A DNA stretch of 64,000 nt, from the NCBI GenBank assembly GCA_902806565.1, contig CADCXA010000051.1, positions 592,879 through 656,878 of the forward strand. Reading direction: 5' to 3'. The number at the start of each line of letters is the position of its first letter. Position 1 is the stretch's first letter. The notes under the pieces were generated by a model that had not been told where the DNA came from, made no database searches, and saw only the letters and a list, made by a program, of their open reading frames with translations. Below are positions 46,081 through 63,325 of this stretch, in pieces. This DNA comes from Hypoxylon rubiginosum. Taxonomy: Eukaryota; Ascomycota; Sordariomycetes; Xylariales; Hypoxylaceae. The position numbers and the translations under genes are program-made.

Positions 46081-49000
46081 TATATTATAAAAAAAATAAA
46101 TAAATATATATTTTTTTAATATTAATTAATATATTTATAAACTATATATTAAATTCTTTTTATTTTATAAGTTATTATTATAATTTTAATAGTTAATTAA
46201 AACTTTAATTATATTATATTTTTTAATTTTATTTTTTATTATTTTATTTTATTATTTTTTATTTAATTATAATATAATTAATATTAAAAATTTATATAAA
46301 ATAAGTTTTATTTAATAATATTAATTATTAAGCTTTTTATTTAATTTTAATAAAAATTTTTTAATTTTATAAAAAATTTTTTATTTATATATATAAGTGT
46401 AGTTAATATAAAATTAAATATAGTAAAAAAAAAAATAAAAAACCTAAAAAATACAGTTTAAAATATAATTTTATATATAATTAAATACTTAAAATTAACC
46501 TTTAAAAAAAAATAAAACTATAAAATATTTATATATTAAAAATATAACCGGGTAATTTTTAGTTAAATATAATTATAAGAATTTATTATTTATTATTAAA
46601 ATTTTTATAAAATTAATTAATTTATAATTTTTTTTCGCTTATAAAAAAAACTTATAAAAAAATATAATAATTTTAATTTAAAATAATATATTAAAAATAT
46701 TATAAATAATTATATATAAATTATAAAATAAATATAATTTATATTTATAAATAATTATTAAGATTTATTATTTAATTTTTAACTTTTATTAATTTATAAA
46801 AAAAGCTTATAAAAAAGCTTAGTTATTTTAAAATTAAAATATAAAAGCTATAGTTTTATATATTAATTTATATATATTTAATATTTAATTATTTAATTAA
46901 TTTATAGTTATTTAATTTTTAAATGTTTTTTTATATAAATAAATTAAATTAAATAAGTTTTTTTATATTAAGTTTTTATTGTTATAACTTTAAAAAATTT
47001 TTTTTAAATAAAAATAAATACTTTTTATAATTATTAAAACTATAAAAAAAAAATATAATTAAAAGAAACTAAATATTAAATAGTTATTTATAGTTATTAT
47101 AACTTATAATTATATAATTTTAAGGTATATATTTTAATAAAAATAAATAATAAATATTAATTTATATATATAATTATAAAATAATATATTTATATTTATA
47201 TATATATTTATAAAAAAAGGTTGCCTTTATTTTTTATTTTTATATGTTTTTATTTTTCTTTATTTTTCTTTTTTTTCCTTTAATTATTATATTTTTTTAT
47301 TTTTCTTTTTATTTATTTTTCTTTTATTTTTTATTATCTATTTACTTTATTTTTTTTTAAATTTTTTATTTTTTTATTTTTATTATAATTTAATTAAATA
47401 TATTTATTATAAAATATTTTATTTATTATATAAATAAGCCCTCTAAGAATTTTAAGGTTTTAAATAATATATATTAAAATTAAAGATTTTTTTCTTTTTA
47501 TTATAAACATTATTATATATATAATTAATATAATAATATATTTTTTTTAATAACTTATTTTATAAAATAAAAATATATTTTTATATTATAATTTTTTTTT
47601 AAATAAATTTAGTAAAATTTATTAATTATATTAATAAATAAAATCTATTAAAAACTTTAAAATTTTTAATTTTTAAAAAAATATATATTACTTTTATTAC
47701 TAGATTAAAAATAATAATAATAAAAAAAATTTAACTAAATATTAAAAAACTAAGTTAAAACGTTTATTAAATTTCTTTAAAATAATAAAGATATTATTTT
47801 ATAAAAAAATACCAATATTATATTAAAAACCATTAAATTAAATAGTTTAATACTTTTAATCTATTTATTAAAACTTAAATTAAAATTTAAATAATAATAA
47901 TTAATATATATTATTTAATATAAATAATCACTCTATTTAATTATAATTTTAATTAAGATTAAATATTATTAACTTATAATAAATAATATATATTATCTTA
48001 AAAATCTTTTTAAAAGATTTTTTAACTTTTTTTTTATTAAAACCAACTTTATTTTAATTATTTTATTTATTAAAAACATATTTTTTTTAAAAAAAAACTA
48101 AACCTTTTTTTTAATATAAAATTTAAATAAGCTATAAAAACTTACTTTTTTTTAATAAGAATTATTTTTATAATTAATGTTATTTTTTAAAGCTTATAAT
48201 TTAATAAATTTAATTTTAATATTTATTAATTATAATTTAATAATTAATAAGTTTAAATTTATATTACTTTTTTTATTTACTTATATTTTATAAAAAAAAT
48301 CCTTTTTTAAAATTAAAAACTACCATTAGTTTAATTAAAAACTTTAAAATATTTAATTTAATATTAAATTTTATATAAATTTTAACTTTTTTATTAATAA
48401 TATAAATTAAAATAAAATAAGGGTAAAATAAAAAATAAAATAAAAGTGAGATAAAAGGTAAAATAAAAAATATTTATATTTTATTTTCACATTTTAATTT
48501 AATTATAATTAATTATTTCCTATAAAATCAGAAAAAAAAATACTAATAATATTTTTTTAGTATTTATTTAAATATATATTTATATAACTAATTATAATAT
48601 ATATATTTTTTTTTAATTAACTTTTTATTTTATTTACTTTTTTTATAATAAAACATATTATTATAATATATTTTAAAGGTATTAATTAAAAAAATATAAG
48701 TTATATTTTTTTTTATTTATTAAACTTTTTTACTTTTTATTTAATTTCTTTATTTATTATTTTATTTTTAAAAAGTTTTATATATATTTTTTAATTTTAA
48801 TTAATTTTTTTATTTTTAATTAATATATATTATTATATTTTAATATTTATATAAGCTTTATTAAAATTTATTATTAATTAAAACTAGTTTTTTATTATTA
48901 TATATTATTTATTTTTATAATAATTTTATTAAATAAATATATATAACTTTATTAAAACTTATATAAAATATAAGAAAGTTTATAAGTAATTTAAAATAAT

Positions 49001-52000
49001 TTTTAATTTTTATATAAATAAATTTAATCGTATATATTAATTATATTATTTTTTAAAATATTATTAATTTTTAAAAGAAAATTAATTTAAATATATTTTA
49101 CTAACTTAAATATATTTAAAAGTTTAAAACCAATATAAATAAAAGGTTTAATTAATAGTTATTAAAATTTAATAATTTTTTTTAACTGTTTTTAACTTTA
49201 AATTAATAATTTTTATATTTTTTTTTATAAAATATAATTAAATTTTATTAAATATTATAAAGCCTAGTTATATAATAACAAGTTATTATAAACTAATATT
49301 AATAATATTAATATTATAAATAAATAATATAGTTTTTATAATATATTTTATTAGTTTAATAACATTTTTTACTAATAATTTAATTTATTTTTATGTTTTA
49401 AAAAAAAAAGACTTATTTTATATTTAATTATTAATATTTAAAATAATAATAAATATTTAATTTATAGTGATTTTTAACCTTTTTAACCTTTTTTTAAAAA
49501 AAGTAATAATAGGTTTTTATTTTATTATAAGCTTAATATTTTTATTAAATATTAATAGTAAAATATTATAAATTAATATTAATATAAAAATAACTATAAG
49601 TATATTATTTATTTTTAATTATTTTATAGTGGTTATTATAAAAGTTAAATATTATTATTTAAATTTAGATTTTTATTATATATTTAGTTAATAAAAACAT
49701 TTTTTTTTGTTATTATTATAATAATAATTAGCATATATATTATTTAAATATTAAAATAAAATAATATAATATTAAAATATATTATTTTTTATTTAACATT
49801 AAATATAACTTTGTTTTAAAAATAAAATATTATTATATATTTATATATAAATAATTAAAAATAATTAAAATCTTAGTTAATTTAAAAAACCTTTTTTAAT
49901 TTATTTTTATAATTAATAATTAATGTTATATCTAGTTTAATTTTTTTAAAATAACAGTTTTAACTTATATATTATATATTTAAAATAATGGTTTATTTTA
50001 AAAAAACTTATTAAATTATTAATAAAATTTATATATTAAAATATAAAATTTTAAGTATATTTTTATTTATTATTATTTAAATAATAATAATATTAACTTT
50101 TATATTTTTAATTTTAATTAAAGCTTATTATATAAACTTATTTAATTTTATATTATTTACCAGTAAAAACTAATTGTTATATTTATTAATATATAAAATA
50201 TATTAAAATAAATAAAATAAAATTAAAAGATAATTTATTTATATTTAATTTAAAATTATAAAAAGGTTTTAATTAAATTTAAAAAAGTTAAAATAAGTTA
50301 TATTAAATATTAATTAATTATATAAATTAAAGTTAATATATTTATTATTATTATTATTATTAACCTTATTTTTATTTATTAGTTTTTATAATTATTTTTT
50401 TAATTTAATAATAATAATTATTATAATAAGAACTTAATAAATAAATTATATTTATAATAAAAAACTAAAGAAAATAAAATTAAAAAAACTTTTAAAAACC
50501 AGGAAATTTATTAAAATTAAAAGATTTCTTTTAAAGTTTAAAAAAAATAAAAAGGCTTTTTTAATATTATATAAAAAAAATTAATAAACTTAGGTTAATT
50601 AAAAATTAATATTAGTTAAATCACGTGTTAATATTATTTAAAAAGGAAAAAAAAAAAACATTTAAACGTTATATAAAATTAAATATATATTATATTTAAA
50701 AAGTTATAAAATATAAGGAAATTAAAGAAAAAATATAAGTAAATTTAAAGGAGTTATATAATTTTTAAAAATAAATATAAACGTATTTTTAACACTTTTT
50801 ATTATCTATAAAAAACATTAAAAATACGTTTATATTTTTTAATAAAAAACTATTATAATATAACTTAAAAATAATATTTAATAAATTATTTAATTTTCAT
50901 TTAATATTATAAATATTAAAATTATTTATATAAATATTTTATGTTTTTATTAAATATTAATCCTTAATAAATATTATATTTATTATAACTTTAATTTTAA
51001 AATTATTCTTAGTTTATAATATTAAGGTTTTTTTTTTTTTTATAATAAATTTATTTTATATTTTATATAAGTTTTTATTAAACTTTTATTTTAAAAAGTT
51101 TATATAACCGGTAAATATTATTAATATTAAAATTACTAAATTAAAATCCAGTTAATTTAATTTTATTATAAAGTTAATAATCGGTATTAAACATTTTAAC
51201 TATTTTAAATATACGAAATTATTTTTATTTTCTTTTATTTTAAATTATAATAATATTAACTATAATTTTATAATATATATTTATTATATTATAATTAAAA
51301 ATGTTTAGTTTTATAATAATATATTTAATAAAAATATTCTATATTTTTTATATTTTAAAAGCCTTTAAGATATTAATTTTATTTTAATTATTATATTATT
51401 AATAACTAATAATATTATTATTTAAAAAATTTATTATTTTTATATTTTTAGTTATATAAGTTTATTTTTATATTTATTTTATATTTTTAAATTTTAATTA
51501 TAATAAATTTAAAGTTATATATTATAATATCTTTTTTTAATAACTAGTAATTTTTTTATATTTTTAATATTTTTTTATTATATTTTATTATATTTTTAAA
51601 TAACGTTTTTATTAACTTTTTTAATATATTAATAGAAATTATTTTAACACTTTTTCTTTTTATTATTTAATAAGTTATTATTATATTTATATTTATTTTT
51701 TTGTTAATTAATTTAATTAATTATATAATTATTATTAATTATAATAAAATTTATTAAGTTATATAATATAATATAAAAATAAAAACGGTATATTTAATAT
51801 TAAAAAAAACTAAATTATAATTTAATATTAACTATATAAAATAATATATAAAAATACTAAATAATAATAAATCAAGTTTTTATTATTTTATTAGTTAAAC
51901 TATAAATTTACAAGCTAATTAAATATTTAAAATCGCCTTATATTTTTATATTTTTTTTACTTTTATATTTTAGTTTTTATTTTAATTATAATATAACCAA

Positions 52001-55000
52001 CTTTAAAAAGCTATGTAAAACACGTTTTATTAAATAATATTAATTATTAAAATTTTTATAAAAGATTTATATTAATATTATATTTTAAAAAAAAATAAAT
52101 TAAATGTGTGTTATATAATAATTAATATAATTAATTATATGCTTAGTATATATTTAAATATTTAATAAAATAACTAAAATTTAACTAATAAAATAAAGCG
52201 TTAAAATAATATATTTAATTATTAATTAAGTTTTAAATAAAGAAAAATTTAACTAATAAAAGTTTTTAAACTTTTATAATTAAAATTTTAAATTTTACGG
52301 TATAAATTAACATTTTTTAATTCAAAATAATCTTAATTAATAATCTTTTTTATAAATTTCTTTTTATATTATTTAATTTTATTATTACTATTTTATAATT
52401 TTAATTATTTTTAAATAGTTTTAATTAGTATTTTCTTTTATAAATCCTTTTATAAATCCTTTTATAATATATTATTTAATTATATAGTTATTATTTTATA
52501 TTTTTAAATAATCCTATATAATTCTTACTAACATTATTTTTTATTTTATTAATTTATTTTAACTAAAGTTTATATAATTTTATAATTTTATATAATATTA
52601 AACTATTTTAAACAGTTTTAATTAATATATAATCTTAATTAATAAATAATTCTAATTAATAACAACTTTTATTAATTAATTTCTTTTTATAATATTATTT
52701 ATTTAACTTTTAATAATTAATAAACCTTTTTTAAGCTTTTTAATTACTATTAATAAATATAAAAAATTTAAATAATAATCCTTATATATTATACTATTTA
52801 TATTAATCCTAAAAAATATTTTTTAATAACTTTTAAAACCGGGAGATATTTATTAATTATAATAAATATAAATAAAAGTAAATAAATTATTTTTAGGTTT
52901 TTTTTAAAAATTTATTTATAATATCCTTAATATTAAAATTATTTATTTTAAAATATTTATTATATATTTATTATATTATACTTTTAAAACTAATTATTAT
53001 TTTTAAGTTTTAAAAACTAATTTATAAACTTTATTAAACTAGAAATATATTAAAAAACCATTTTATTTTTAATATATTTTTTTTTTTAAGGTTTAATTTA
53101 TAGTAAATTAATAAAATATAACTTAAAAATATAAAAATTTATTATATTATAGTTAGTTTTTTATAAAGCTAGTTAAGATTTATTGGTTTTATAAATAATT
53201 AAAAAATTATAAATAATTTAAGGTTTTAATTATAAATTTTATTTATTTTATTTATTAAAACTTTATAAAAAGTTATTATTTTTAATATTATTATTATTAT
53301 AAAAACTTTATAACTTTAAAAAGGTTTAAATTTAATTTATATATAAAAGTTTTTAAGTTATATAAAATGTTATTTAATTTGTTATTTTAAGGTTTAAAAT
53401 ATACTTATATTATGTTTTTAAAAATAAATATAAATAATTATAAGTATTTAATTATTAAAATAAATTTTAGTTATTATTTGGTATTTATTAAAATTATTTT
53501 TAATATTTTAAAAAAAAGCTTTTATTTATATTAAATTAAATAGATAAGGTAAATAAGTTAATTATATTAGTTATTAAAGTTTTAAATTTTTTTATAAATA
53601 ATAATTATATAATACCAGGATTTATAGTTATTAATAAAATGTTTTTTATTTTAATAAAACCTAAATATAAAAATTTATTAAAAAAGGATTATATAAAATT
53701 TAAAATCATTAATTAAGATTTTTTTATTTTAATTTATAAGCGTAATTAAAAAGAATTATTAAAAGAAAAACCTGGTAAAAATTTAATTAGCGGTTTTAAT
53801 ATAAATTTACGTTTTTTTAATATGTTTATTAAATAAAAGCCTTTTTTTTTACCCTTATTTAAGAAAAAAAAAATTAATAATTTTTAAAAAATAGGTTTTT
53901 TAAAAGTTATAAACGTTTTTTTTAACTTTAATAACTATTTATTAAATGTTATATTTACTTTTAATTAGTTTATAAAAAATATAATAAAAAAGAATTAAAA
54001 AGAAAATATTATAAATAAGTATATATATATATATATAAATATATTAAAAAATATAAAAGTTGGTTTTAAAAATAGATTTTATTATTATATTTTTTAATTA
54101 GTTATTATTAATATAAAATAAACTTTTTTATATTTATTAAAATTTATTTAAAATATAAAAAAGTTTGGTTTTTTTTTAAAATAAATATTAATAGTTATAT
54201 AGGTTAATATTTTTATATTTATAATTTATATTATTTTTTAAAACGATATTTACTATTAAAAAAATTAAATTAAAATATCTTTTATAGTTTTAAATGTTTT
54301 TAAAAAAATTTGTTTGTTTTTATTAAATAAGGTTACTTTTTTAACCGTTTTTTTATATCTTTTTTTAATGTGGGATATTTTAAATTTTTTAATTAGTAGT
54401 AATTAAAATCTTTTATTTATTATTTAGTTTAAATATTAAAAAATGGTTTTTTAAATATTAAAATTTATAATATTAAAATTATAAATAAATAATATAATAT
54501 ATACGATGTTTTATATTAATTAAATAAGTGTTTAAAAAATAAATTAAATAAGAATAAAACTTTTATTTTTTATTATAAAAATAAAAATATTAAACTTATA
54601 GAAATTTATAAGTTATTAAACTTTTTAAAATCATTATTAACTAGGATTAATCTTAAAGTTAAGTTCTTTTAAAAAAATATTTAACGTTATAATTTAATGT
54701 TTATATTTATATTAATATATTATAAATTAATTAATTTTTTTAAAAGTTATTTAAAACTGAATTATTTTTTAATATAAAGTATTTTATATTATTAAACTAG
54801 CCCAATAAAAATAACTAAAAATAAAAGATTTAAATATACCTAACTATACTTTTATAATTTATAAATAATTTTTAATTATTAAATAATTATAAATAATAAT
54901 AATTTAAATTAAAATATTATAATATAATTATTTAAAAAAATTTATATTATAAACTTTTATATTAATAAATATATTACTATTTAAAAATAACTTTAAAATA

Positions 55001-58000
55001 TTATATATTAAATAAAAATAACTAAGATTAATTAAGTGTAATTTTAAATAATTTTAAATGTAAACTTTAATTTTATTATTAAAAAAAATATTAATTAAAA
55101 ATAAGAAAACTTTCTAATAATTAATAATATTACCGGGATTATTTTAAACGTGTTTAATATTAAATAATAGTAAAAAGAAATTATTTTAATTAAATAAAAT
55201 TATTTAAACGCTTTTATATATTTTTATATACGTGTTTTAATTTTTTATTTATTATATATATTATTTTTTTACTTTTTAATATAATTAAATAAAAAAATAA
55301 ACTAAAATTTAAATATAACTATTTATAATAAGAATTATAAAAAAATAAATTTAATTTTAAGATAATATTTTTAATATTATTTTTATAGTTAAAAGCGGTA
55401 AGAATTGTTTTTTTTCGCTTTTAAAAAGCTTTTTTAATAATATTTAATTAACATTTAAACTATTATAAATTAAAACACCTTAAATTAATTAAAATATAAA
55501 TAAAACAATCTTTAAAAAGCGTTTAAAAATAATCTTAAAGATATTATATCGGTTAAAAACGTTAATATATTATTTATTAAACGTATTATATATTTACCGA
55601 TATTATTTACTAGTTTTAAAAGATTTATATCTTATTATTATTAAGATTTAATAGTTATTATTTATAAATAAAACCGATTAATATTATTTATTATTTTTAC
55701 AGTAAATTTATATTAATTAAAAATTTAAAATAAGTTTCTTTTAAAATAAACTGTAAATAATCGGTTAAATATTAATATAAAAGTCTTTAATTAAAAGCAA
55801 GTAATATTACTAAAAGATATTAAACATAGTAAATATTTTAACAATTATATAAAATTAATATAAAGTATTAAATATTAAAAATAAAGTTTATTATATATAT
55901 ATTATTTAGTTTTTTTATTAAAAAATAATTATAAACGGTATTTATAACTTAAAATTATTAATAAAATAATTTAAATAAAAGTTTTTAAGCTTAATATTAA
56001 TTTAAACAATGTTTTATAAAAAATAACTTTTTTAAATATAATATATAAATTTTATAAATTAAATAAATTAAATATTTTATATATATTAAATAATAATTAT
56101 ATTAAAAAATTTTTAAAGTTATTTTATATTAAAATTATAATTAAACTTAATAACTATTTTATTTATAAATAAAAACCTACTATAAAAATCCTTAGTAATT
56201 ATTTAAAATTATAAAATTATAATAATAATTAAGTGATTCTATATAACTTTTATTTAAATTAAAAATTTCAGGCTTATATTAACGTTAAAATCTATATAAT
56301 AATAAAAACAATAAAATATATTTATAAATATATATATAAAAATATTAACAGGATTATTATATATTTATAAACTAATAAAGATTTAAAAGGTTTTAATTAG
56401 GGATTTTAAAATCAAGATAAAATTAATAAATATCTATAAAATCAATTTATAAAACCTTTTAAAATTATATATTAACTATTTAAATTTCTTGTTTATAATA
56501 TTAAATTAATTATTTAATTTTTTATTATTTATTTACCTAGGAAAAATAAAATAATATATAATATTATTAAAAACTTTAATATATTAATAAATAAAATTAA
56601 TTAATCTTAATTAACATTAACCATTTAATTTAATTATAATAAATAATATAAAAATAAATATTATATTTTATATTAAAATTTTCCTAGTAATTTTTAATAA
56701 TATTTAAGATTAAAATAAACTAAATATTAATATAATATAAAAAAAAAAATTAACCAGATTTATTTTATTTATTTAAAAACCAGAAAAAAATTTTACTTAT
56801 AAATACTACTTATAATAATTTTAAAAACTATAAATTAATTTAATTTATATAAATATAAAAATTATTAATATTATATTTTTTAATAAACTTATAAAACCTA
56901 GGGTTTATTAAAAAACAATAATTATTAAAATCACTTTTTTAAAAAAATATATATTTTTATTATAAATTAGTAATTAAAATTTATATTTATATATATTATT
57001 ATTAATAATAATTATTAAATCTTTTTAAATATTTAAAATAAATTTAAAAGATATTTTTATAATAATTTATTAAGGATAATCACTTGTTTTTATAACCTAT
57101 TAATTTTTTTTAAAACCACTTATTTAAATTATAAACTTTATTTTATTAAATAAAATATTATATATAATAAAAATTAAATTAAAGTTAATTTTCCAGATTT
57201 TAAGTATAATTAAAACCAAATAAAAAAAAACCGTTTCTTAAAAAAAAAGTTAAATTATAATAAAAACAAAAAAAAAAATTTATAAAACTAATCGCTTTTA
57301 AAGTTAAATAATTAATAATATTTAGTTTTTAACATTATTATAAAAGCGGTATAAAATAATTTTTTAAATACGTATTTTTATTTTTAAAACTTTATTAAAA
57401 TAAGAAAAATTTTTTTATATTTAATTTTTTATTATTACTATTAATTAAAAAAGAAAATAATTTTATATGTTATTTTTTTTTAAAATCGCAGCCTTTTTAC
57501 TACCCGGTAAAAAAACTATTTATTTATAATTTAAAATTTTTATTTAATTAAATTTAAACTTTATTTATTTTATAAAATAAAAATTAATAATTATTAAACT
57601 TTTTTAATAAATATTATTAATTATTTAAAATAAAGTAATTATATAATATAAATATATTTTTAAAGTTATTTATAAAATATTATATAATATTAAAATAAAT
57701 AAGTTATTATTTAATAAAATTTTTATTTTTTTTAAAAAAAACTTTATATAAATTTTACCTGTTATTTAAAAAGGATTATATTTATAAATTATTGATACTT
57801 ATTTATAATATTCGTTTATATAAGTTTGGTTTTAATAATTAATTTTTACGGAAAATATATAAATAAGGTAAATAAATATTAATAACGTTTAATTTATAAA
57901 ATAACTTTGTAAAATATTTTACAGTTCCAATTAAAATAAAATAACTTTGTTATTAAACACCGTGAAAATATTTAAACGCAGTTAAAATTTATATAACCAC

Positions 58001-61000
58001 GTATTTCTTTTAGCATTTTTAAGTGTAACTAATCACGATTTTATTATTTTTACTACCAGGTTTATTTTATTTATATATAACATGTTTATTAATAAAATTA
58101 ATAATAAATTACTTCGGGATATTTTTAACGGTGTTAAATTATATTAATTAATAAATAATTATTTTTATATAAAAAACGCGAGTTTTTATTAATTATTAAT
58201 AAAAATTATATAATTTTTATAATTAAATAAAATACCTCCAGTAAAATTATATTTAAAAATCGGCGTGTTTATTATATTTTTATATAATTTTAACTTAGAT
58301 AAAAGTTTTTATAATAAAACGTAGCTAATAATAATTTAGTTTAAAAAATATAACATTAAAACGAAAATACTTAAAAAAAATTTTAATAATAAAATTTATA
58401 TTATTTTTAAAATAAAATTAATTTAAAATAATAACAATTAGTTATTTTTATAATTTAAATAATAATTTCTAGTTTCGATTTATTTTATAATAACTATAAA
58501 TAAAATATAAAAGTAATTTTTTAATATTATTAATATTAATTTATAGTTTTTAGTTTTTATTTATAGTTAATTTTATATAATTATATTTAAAATATAAAAT
58601 ATTTAAAATTTAAAAATCTTAAAACCGTTAAAACTAAATAATAATATTTATAATATAATATATTTTAAAATTTTCTAAAAATTAAAAAATAATAATAATA
58701 TATAAATAATTATTAAAAATTAATAAAAAAATAATAAAAAATTATTACACATATATATATATATATATATAAAAAAAAAAGATATTTATTAAAAAATTAA
58801 ATTTAAAGGTATTTATTATAATATAGTTATTTATAAAAATTTAATATTAATTAATATTAATAAAAATTATTAAATTTATATATATAATATATATTTTTTT
58901 TATTTTAAATTAAAAATTTAACTAAATTTTAAAAATCTTTTTATAATTAAAACCGTATTTTTATAAATTCTTATAAATACTATTAATTAAAATTATAAAA
59001 AAAAAATTAATAACTTTATAATAATTTTAAATTATAAAATAATAATTAAAAATAAAAACGTTTTATTTTAACGTTTTTAACGTTTATTTTAAATAACTAT
59101 AACTTTTATAATAAATATAATTAAGTGGATATAATTAACGTTTTTTTTAAAAGTTTTAAACTTAGTTAATATTAATTTAAAGTTATTATTATTAACTAAT
59201 TTTAATAAAAACAATGATAATAAAACTATTTATATAATAATAAAAACACTTTTAATTTTAATACGTTTATTAACGTTTATATATATATATATATATTAAT
59301 TACCATTTACTTATAATCGGTACTAATTAAAAAAAATTAAAGAAAATCAAAAAAAAAAAAAAATATATTAGTTTAATAAATATATTTACTACCGTTATTA
59401 TTATAATAATAATTAATATAAACTTTATTAAAGCAACTAAAAATAATTATATAATAGTTAAAAATATTATTATTTTTTTTATAATAACTATAAGTTATTT
59501 TAAACGGTAAAATAATATTAATTATAAACTTATAAATAACTAAAAAAATATTAAAATTTATAATTAACAACGTAAAAAACCGGAAAATATATATTTATAG
59601 TTATTAATATTAATAAAAACCAATATAATTTTCTTAAGATATTTAACTTAATTTTTATAAAAAGTTTAAAAAAATAAACACTATTTAATTAAAAGTTATT
59701 AATTTTATTAGTTATTAAAAACTAAAAAAAAATATAATTTAATTTTAAAAAAAATAAATCTTATATTTAAATTATTAATTATACTTATAAAGCTATTATT
59801 AAAACGTATTTTTTTAATATAATTAAAATATTAAATTAAATATAACTAATAATTAAAATCGTTTTTAAGGTTAAATAAAAGTTTTTTAAAAATAAGATTA
59901 AATAATATAAAATTATTATTATATAAAACTAAAAAATATAAATAAATATTAAAAGTTTAATTAAATGTTATTATTATATTTTAATTAAAATTACTAGCTT
60001 TTAATTAAGGATTATTATAGTTGTTATTATTAGTTTAATTTTAAATATATTTATTATTTAATTAATAAAATATAAAAAATAATATAATAAAAAATATTTC
60101 TAGTTTTTTAAAATCGTTATAAATGGCTTTTAAATTATTATAAATAACTTTTAAGTTATTATAAATAATTTTTAAGTTAGTTTAAATAGCTTTTAAATTA
60201 ATTTAAGTGGTTTTTAAATTAATATAAATTAAATAATTAATATTATTATAAATATATAACATTTTAAATAATAATAAAAATTTATAAAAAGTTATTAAAA
60301 CCTAGTAATAAAATTAATAACTAAAAAAAAAGTAAGATTTTAATTAAAATTAATAAGTTAATTAATATAAGATTTTTAAAAAATCTTACTAAATATAAAT
60401 TAATTATAATAAATTTATATTAATTGTTTTAAAGTTTAATTAATTTTTTTTAATATAAAATAAATAAGAAATTAACATATTAATAAATTTAAATATATAA
60501 CTAAAACCTATAAAAACTAAAAATAAATAATTAAAATTATATAATTTAAATAAATATAAAGTATTATAATATTATATATAAAAATAGTTTTTAAAAATTA
60601 TAAATTTTAAAAAGGTTTTATTTAAAATAAAATAATTATAAATAAAGTTAATAAAAAATTATTAATATTAATAAAAAGCTAAAAATGTTAGGAATCTAAA
60701 TATAATATTATTTTTTATATATAATAAATAAAAGTTAAAGAATAAAATAAAAAAAAAATAAAAAAAATTTAAAAATATTATAAAAAAATAAAAGAAACCA
60801 AGAAATATAATTAGTTACAACTATCTATAAAAAGTGGGTCGCGGGTAATATAAACTAAGTAGATTATATATAATATAATTATTATAAAAAAATAAATTAT
60901 TTAATATTAAATAAAACCGATTAAAATTATAAATTATTAAGTAATAATTTATTTAAAAAATACAATCCGGTTACCTATAAAACAGGTAGCTTAAAAAACT

Positions 61001-63244
61001 AATTTATTAATAATTTAAATAATATATTTTTTTTTTATAATAATATTTATTATATATTTAATTATAAAAAGCTTATTATTATTTTAAAAAAACTAAATAA
61101 TTAATATATTTTTATTTTTAAAATTATTAAATTAAATATAAAATATTTATATAATATATATATAATATATTATAATTATATTTACTAGGATTTTTTAAAC
61201 GTTAAAATTAAGTTTCTTTTTAATTATTTTATATAAAATATTTTTTATTTAAAAACCATATATATTATTTTTATATTATATTTTTATTATTTAATATAAG
61301 TTTATAATAATAATAAAAACATATATAAAATTTAAAAAAAACTATAATTAATTTATAAATAAAAATAATAAACGTATATATAGTTTAAGTTTAATTAATA
61401 ATAATAACTATTTTATTTAAAACAATAAAATGTTAATATTTAATAAATTTAAATTTAAGTTTAATAATTATTAAAAACGTTTATATAATTTAAACATTTA
61501 TAAAAAGTATTTTTTTAACTTAAAAAACAATAAAAATTATAAAAAATATAAATAAGTTTAAAAGTATAATAATAAATTTAATAACATTAATATTAAAATA
61601 AATATAAATTTTAATATTATTTATTTTATATTTAATAATATTATAAATAAATTTTAAAAATTAAATAAAAATATTACTTTTTTTAGTTATAATACCTTAA
61701 AAAAAGAAATATATAAAAAAAAATATATTCTTAAGGTTTTATTTTAATAAATTAAACCTAAAAAAATAAATTATATATATAACTTTTTATAAAATTTAAA
61801 TTTATTAATTAAAATATTATATATTAAATATAACCAAATAAATAACTATTATATTAAAAAAATCTTAAAATAATATATAACTAATATAAATATATATATA
61901 AAATTATTTTTATATTAATTAATATAATTAATAAGTGTAATAAATATAATAATTAATAACTTTTAATTAATTATTACTTATAATAATTATAACGCTTATT
62001 ATTATAAAAAAAAAAAGCTATTAATAAATAAATTAATAATAATAAAAGCTATATAAATTTATATAAAAATTAAAATAAATTAATATAATTTTTAATATAA
62101 ATAAACTTTTAATAAATATATAAATAAATTAATTTATTATATTAATATTTAGTTTATTTATATAAAAAATATCTATTTAAATTAAAAATAAATATATTTA
62201 TATTTTTAATTTAATATTTAATTATTTATTATTTATTAAATAATATAAATAAATTATATTTTTTTTTTAAATTTTTTAATAATAATTATTAAACTTTTAT
62301 TTAACTATTATTATTAAACTATTATTAACTTATTTTTTAACTTTTATTTAACCATTATTAATTTAGCTTTTATATTTTTAATAACTTTATTATTTTTATT
62401 AATTATTAAGTTATTTTTAAAATTATTATTATTATTTTTAATAATATTAACTTTAGTTTTATTATTTTTAACTTTAGTTTTAATTTTTAATAAAAGTAAT
62501 AAACTTATAAAATAATAATCGTTATTATTTCTAAGTTTATTATTATTTATTATAATATTTAATTATTAAAAAATTATTAATTAATTATTTAATTAAGCGA
62601 TAATTATATTAAACTTATTTTAATTATTTATTAACATAAAATTAATATTATTTATTAAATATAACTTAATAATAAAATTTATTAATATTATTAATATTTA
62701 AAAATATAAAAAATTACTAGATTTAGGTTTTTTTAATTTAATAAAATTAACATTATAATTAACTTTAATTAAGTTATTATTTAACGTTAATTAAAAACTA
62801 ATAATATAGTTATTATAATTAATTTTATTTAAATTATTATTTAATGTTAATTAAGTTTACGTTTAAAATGTTAATATTTAATTAAACATTAAAACTATTT
62901 TATTTTTATTACTTTTTTTCTTTTTTTTAATTTTTCTTTTTTTAAGTATCTTAATATAATATAATAACCATTATTTTTTAATTATTTAAATAATAAACTT
63001 ATTATTTTTTAAATATTTAAATAAAATATTATTTATTTTAAATATATAAAACTTATTTAATAATAAAAAGTTTTTTTTTATTATATTATAAAAGCTTTAT
63101 TTATATGTTTAATTTATTAACTAATTAATATAAAACTAAAAATATAAATATTTTTATATTTTAACTTTAAATTAATTTATAATTAAATTTATTATAATAA
63201 TTTTAAGTTTTTATAAATTATAACTAATTAATATTAATAAGTTA

Positions 63245-63325
63245 AACTAAATAATAATTAAATAATAATTAAATAATAACTAAATAATAATTTAATAATA
63301 GTTTAATAATAGTTTATTTAAATTT
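63245..63325. repeat. 11-nt tandem array, right copy
   Basis: About seven units of TTAAATAATAA grading into TTTAATAATAG. It has the same period and nearly the same unit as the array at 45.8-46.1 kb. Confidence 0.55.

Noticed and set aside
53160..53520. Retrotransposon reverse transcriptase or RNase H remnants
   Set aside because: A few residues could be forced to fit a Gypsy-like pattern after assuming C-to-T changes, but the fit is too weak to claim.
59373..59570. 65-codon minus-strand frame rich in Ile, Asn and Tyr
   Set aside because: The composition is what A+T-rich DNA gives by chance; there is no similarity to any family I know.
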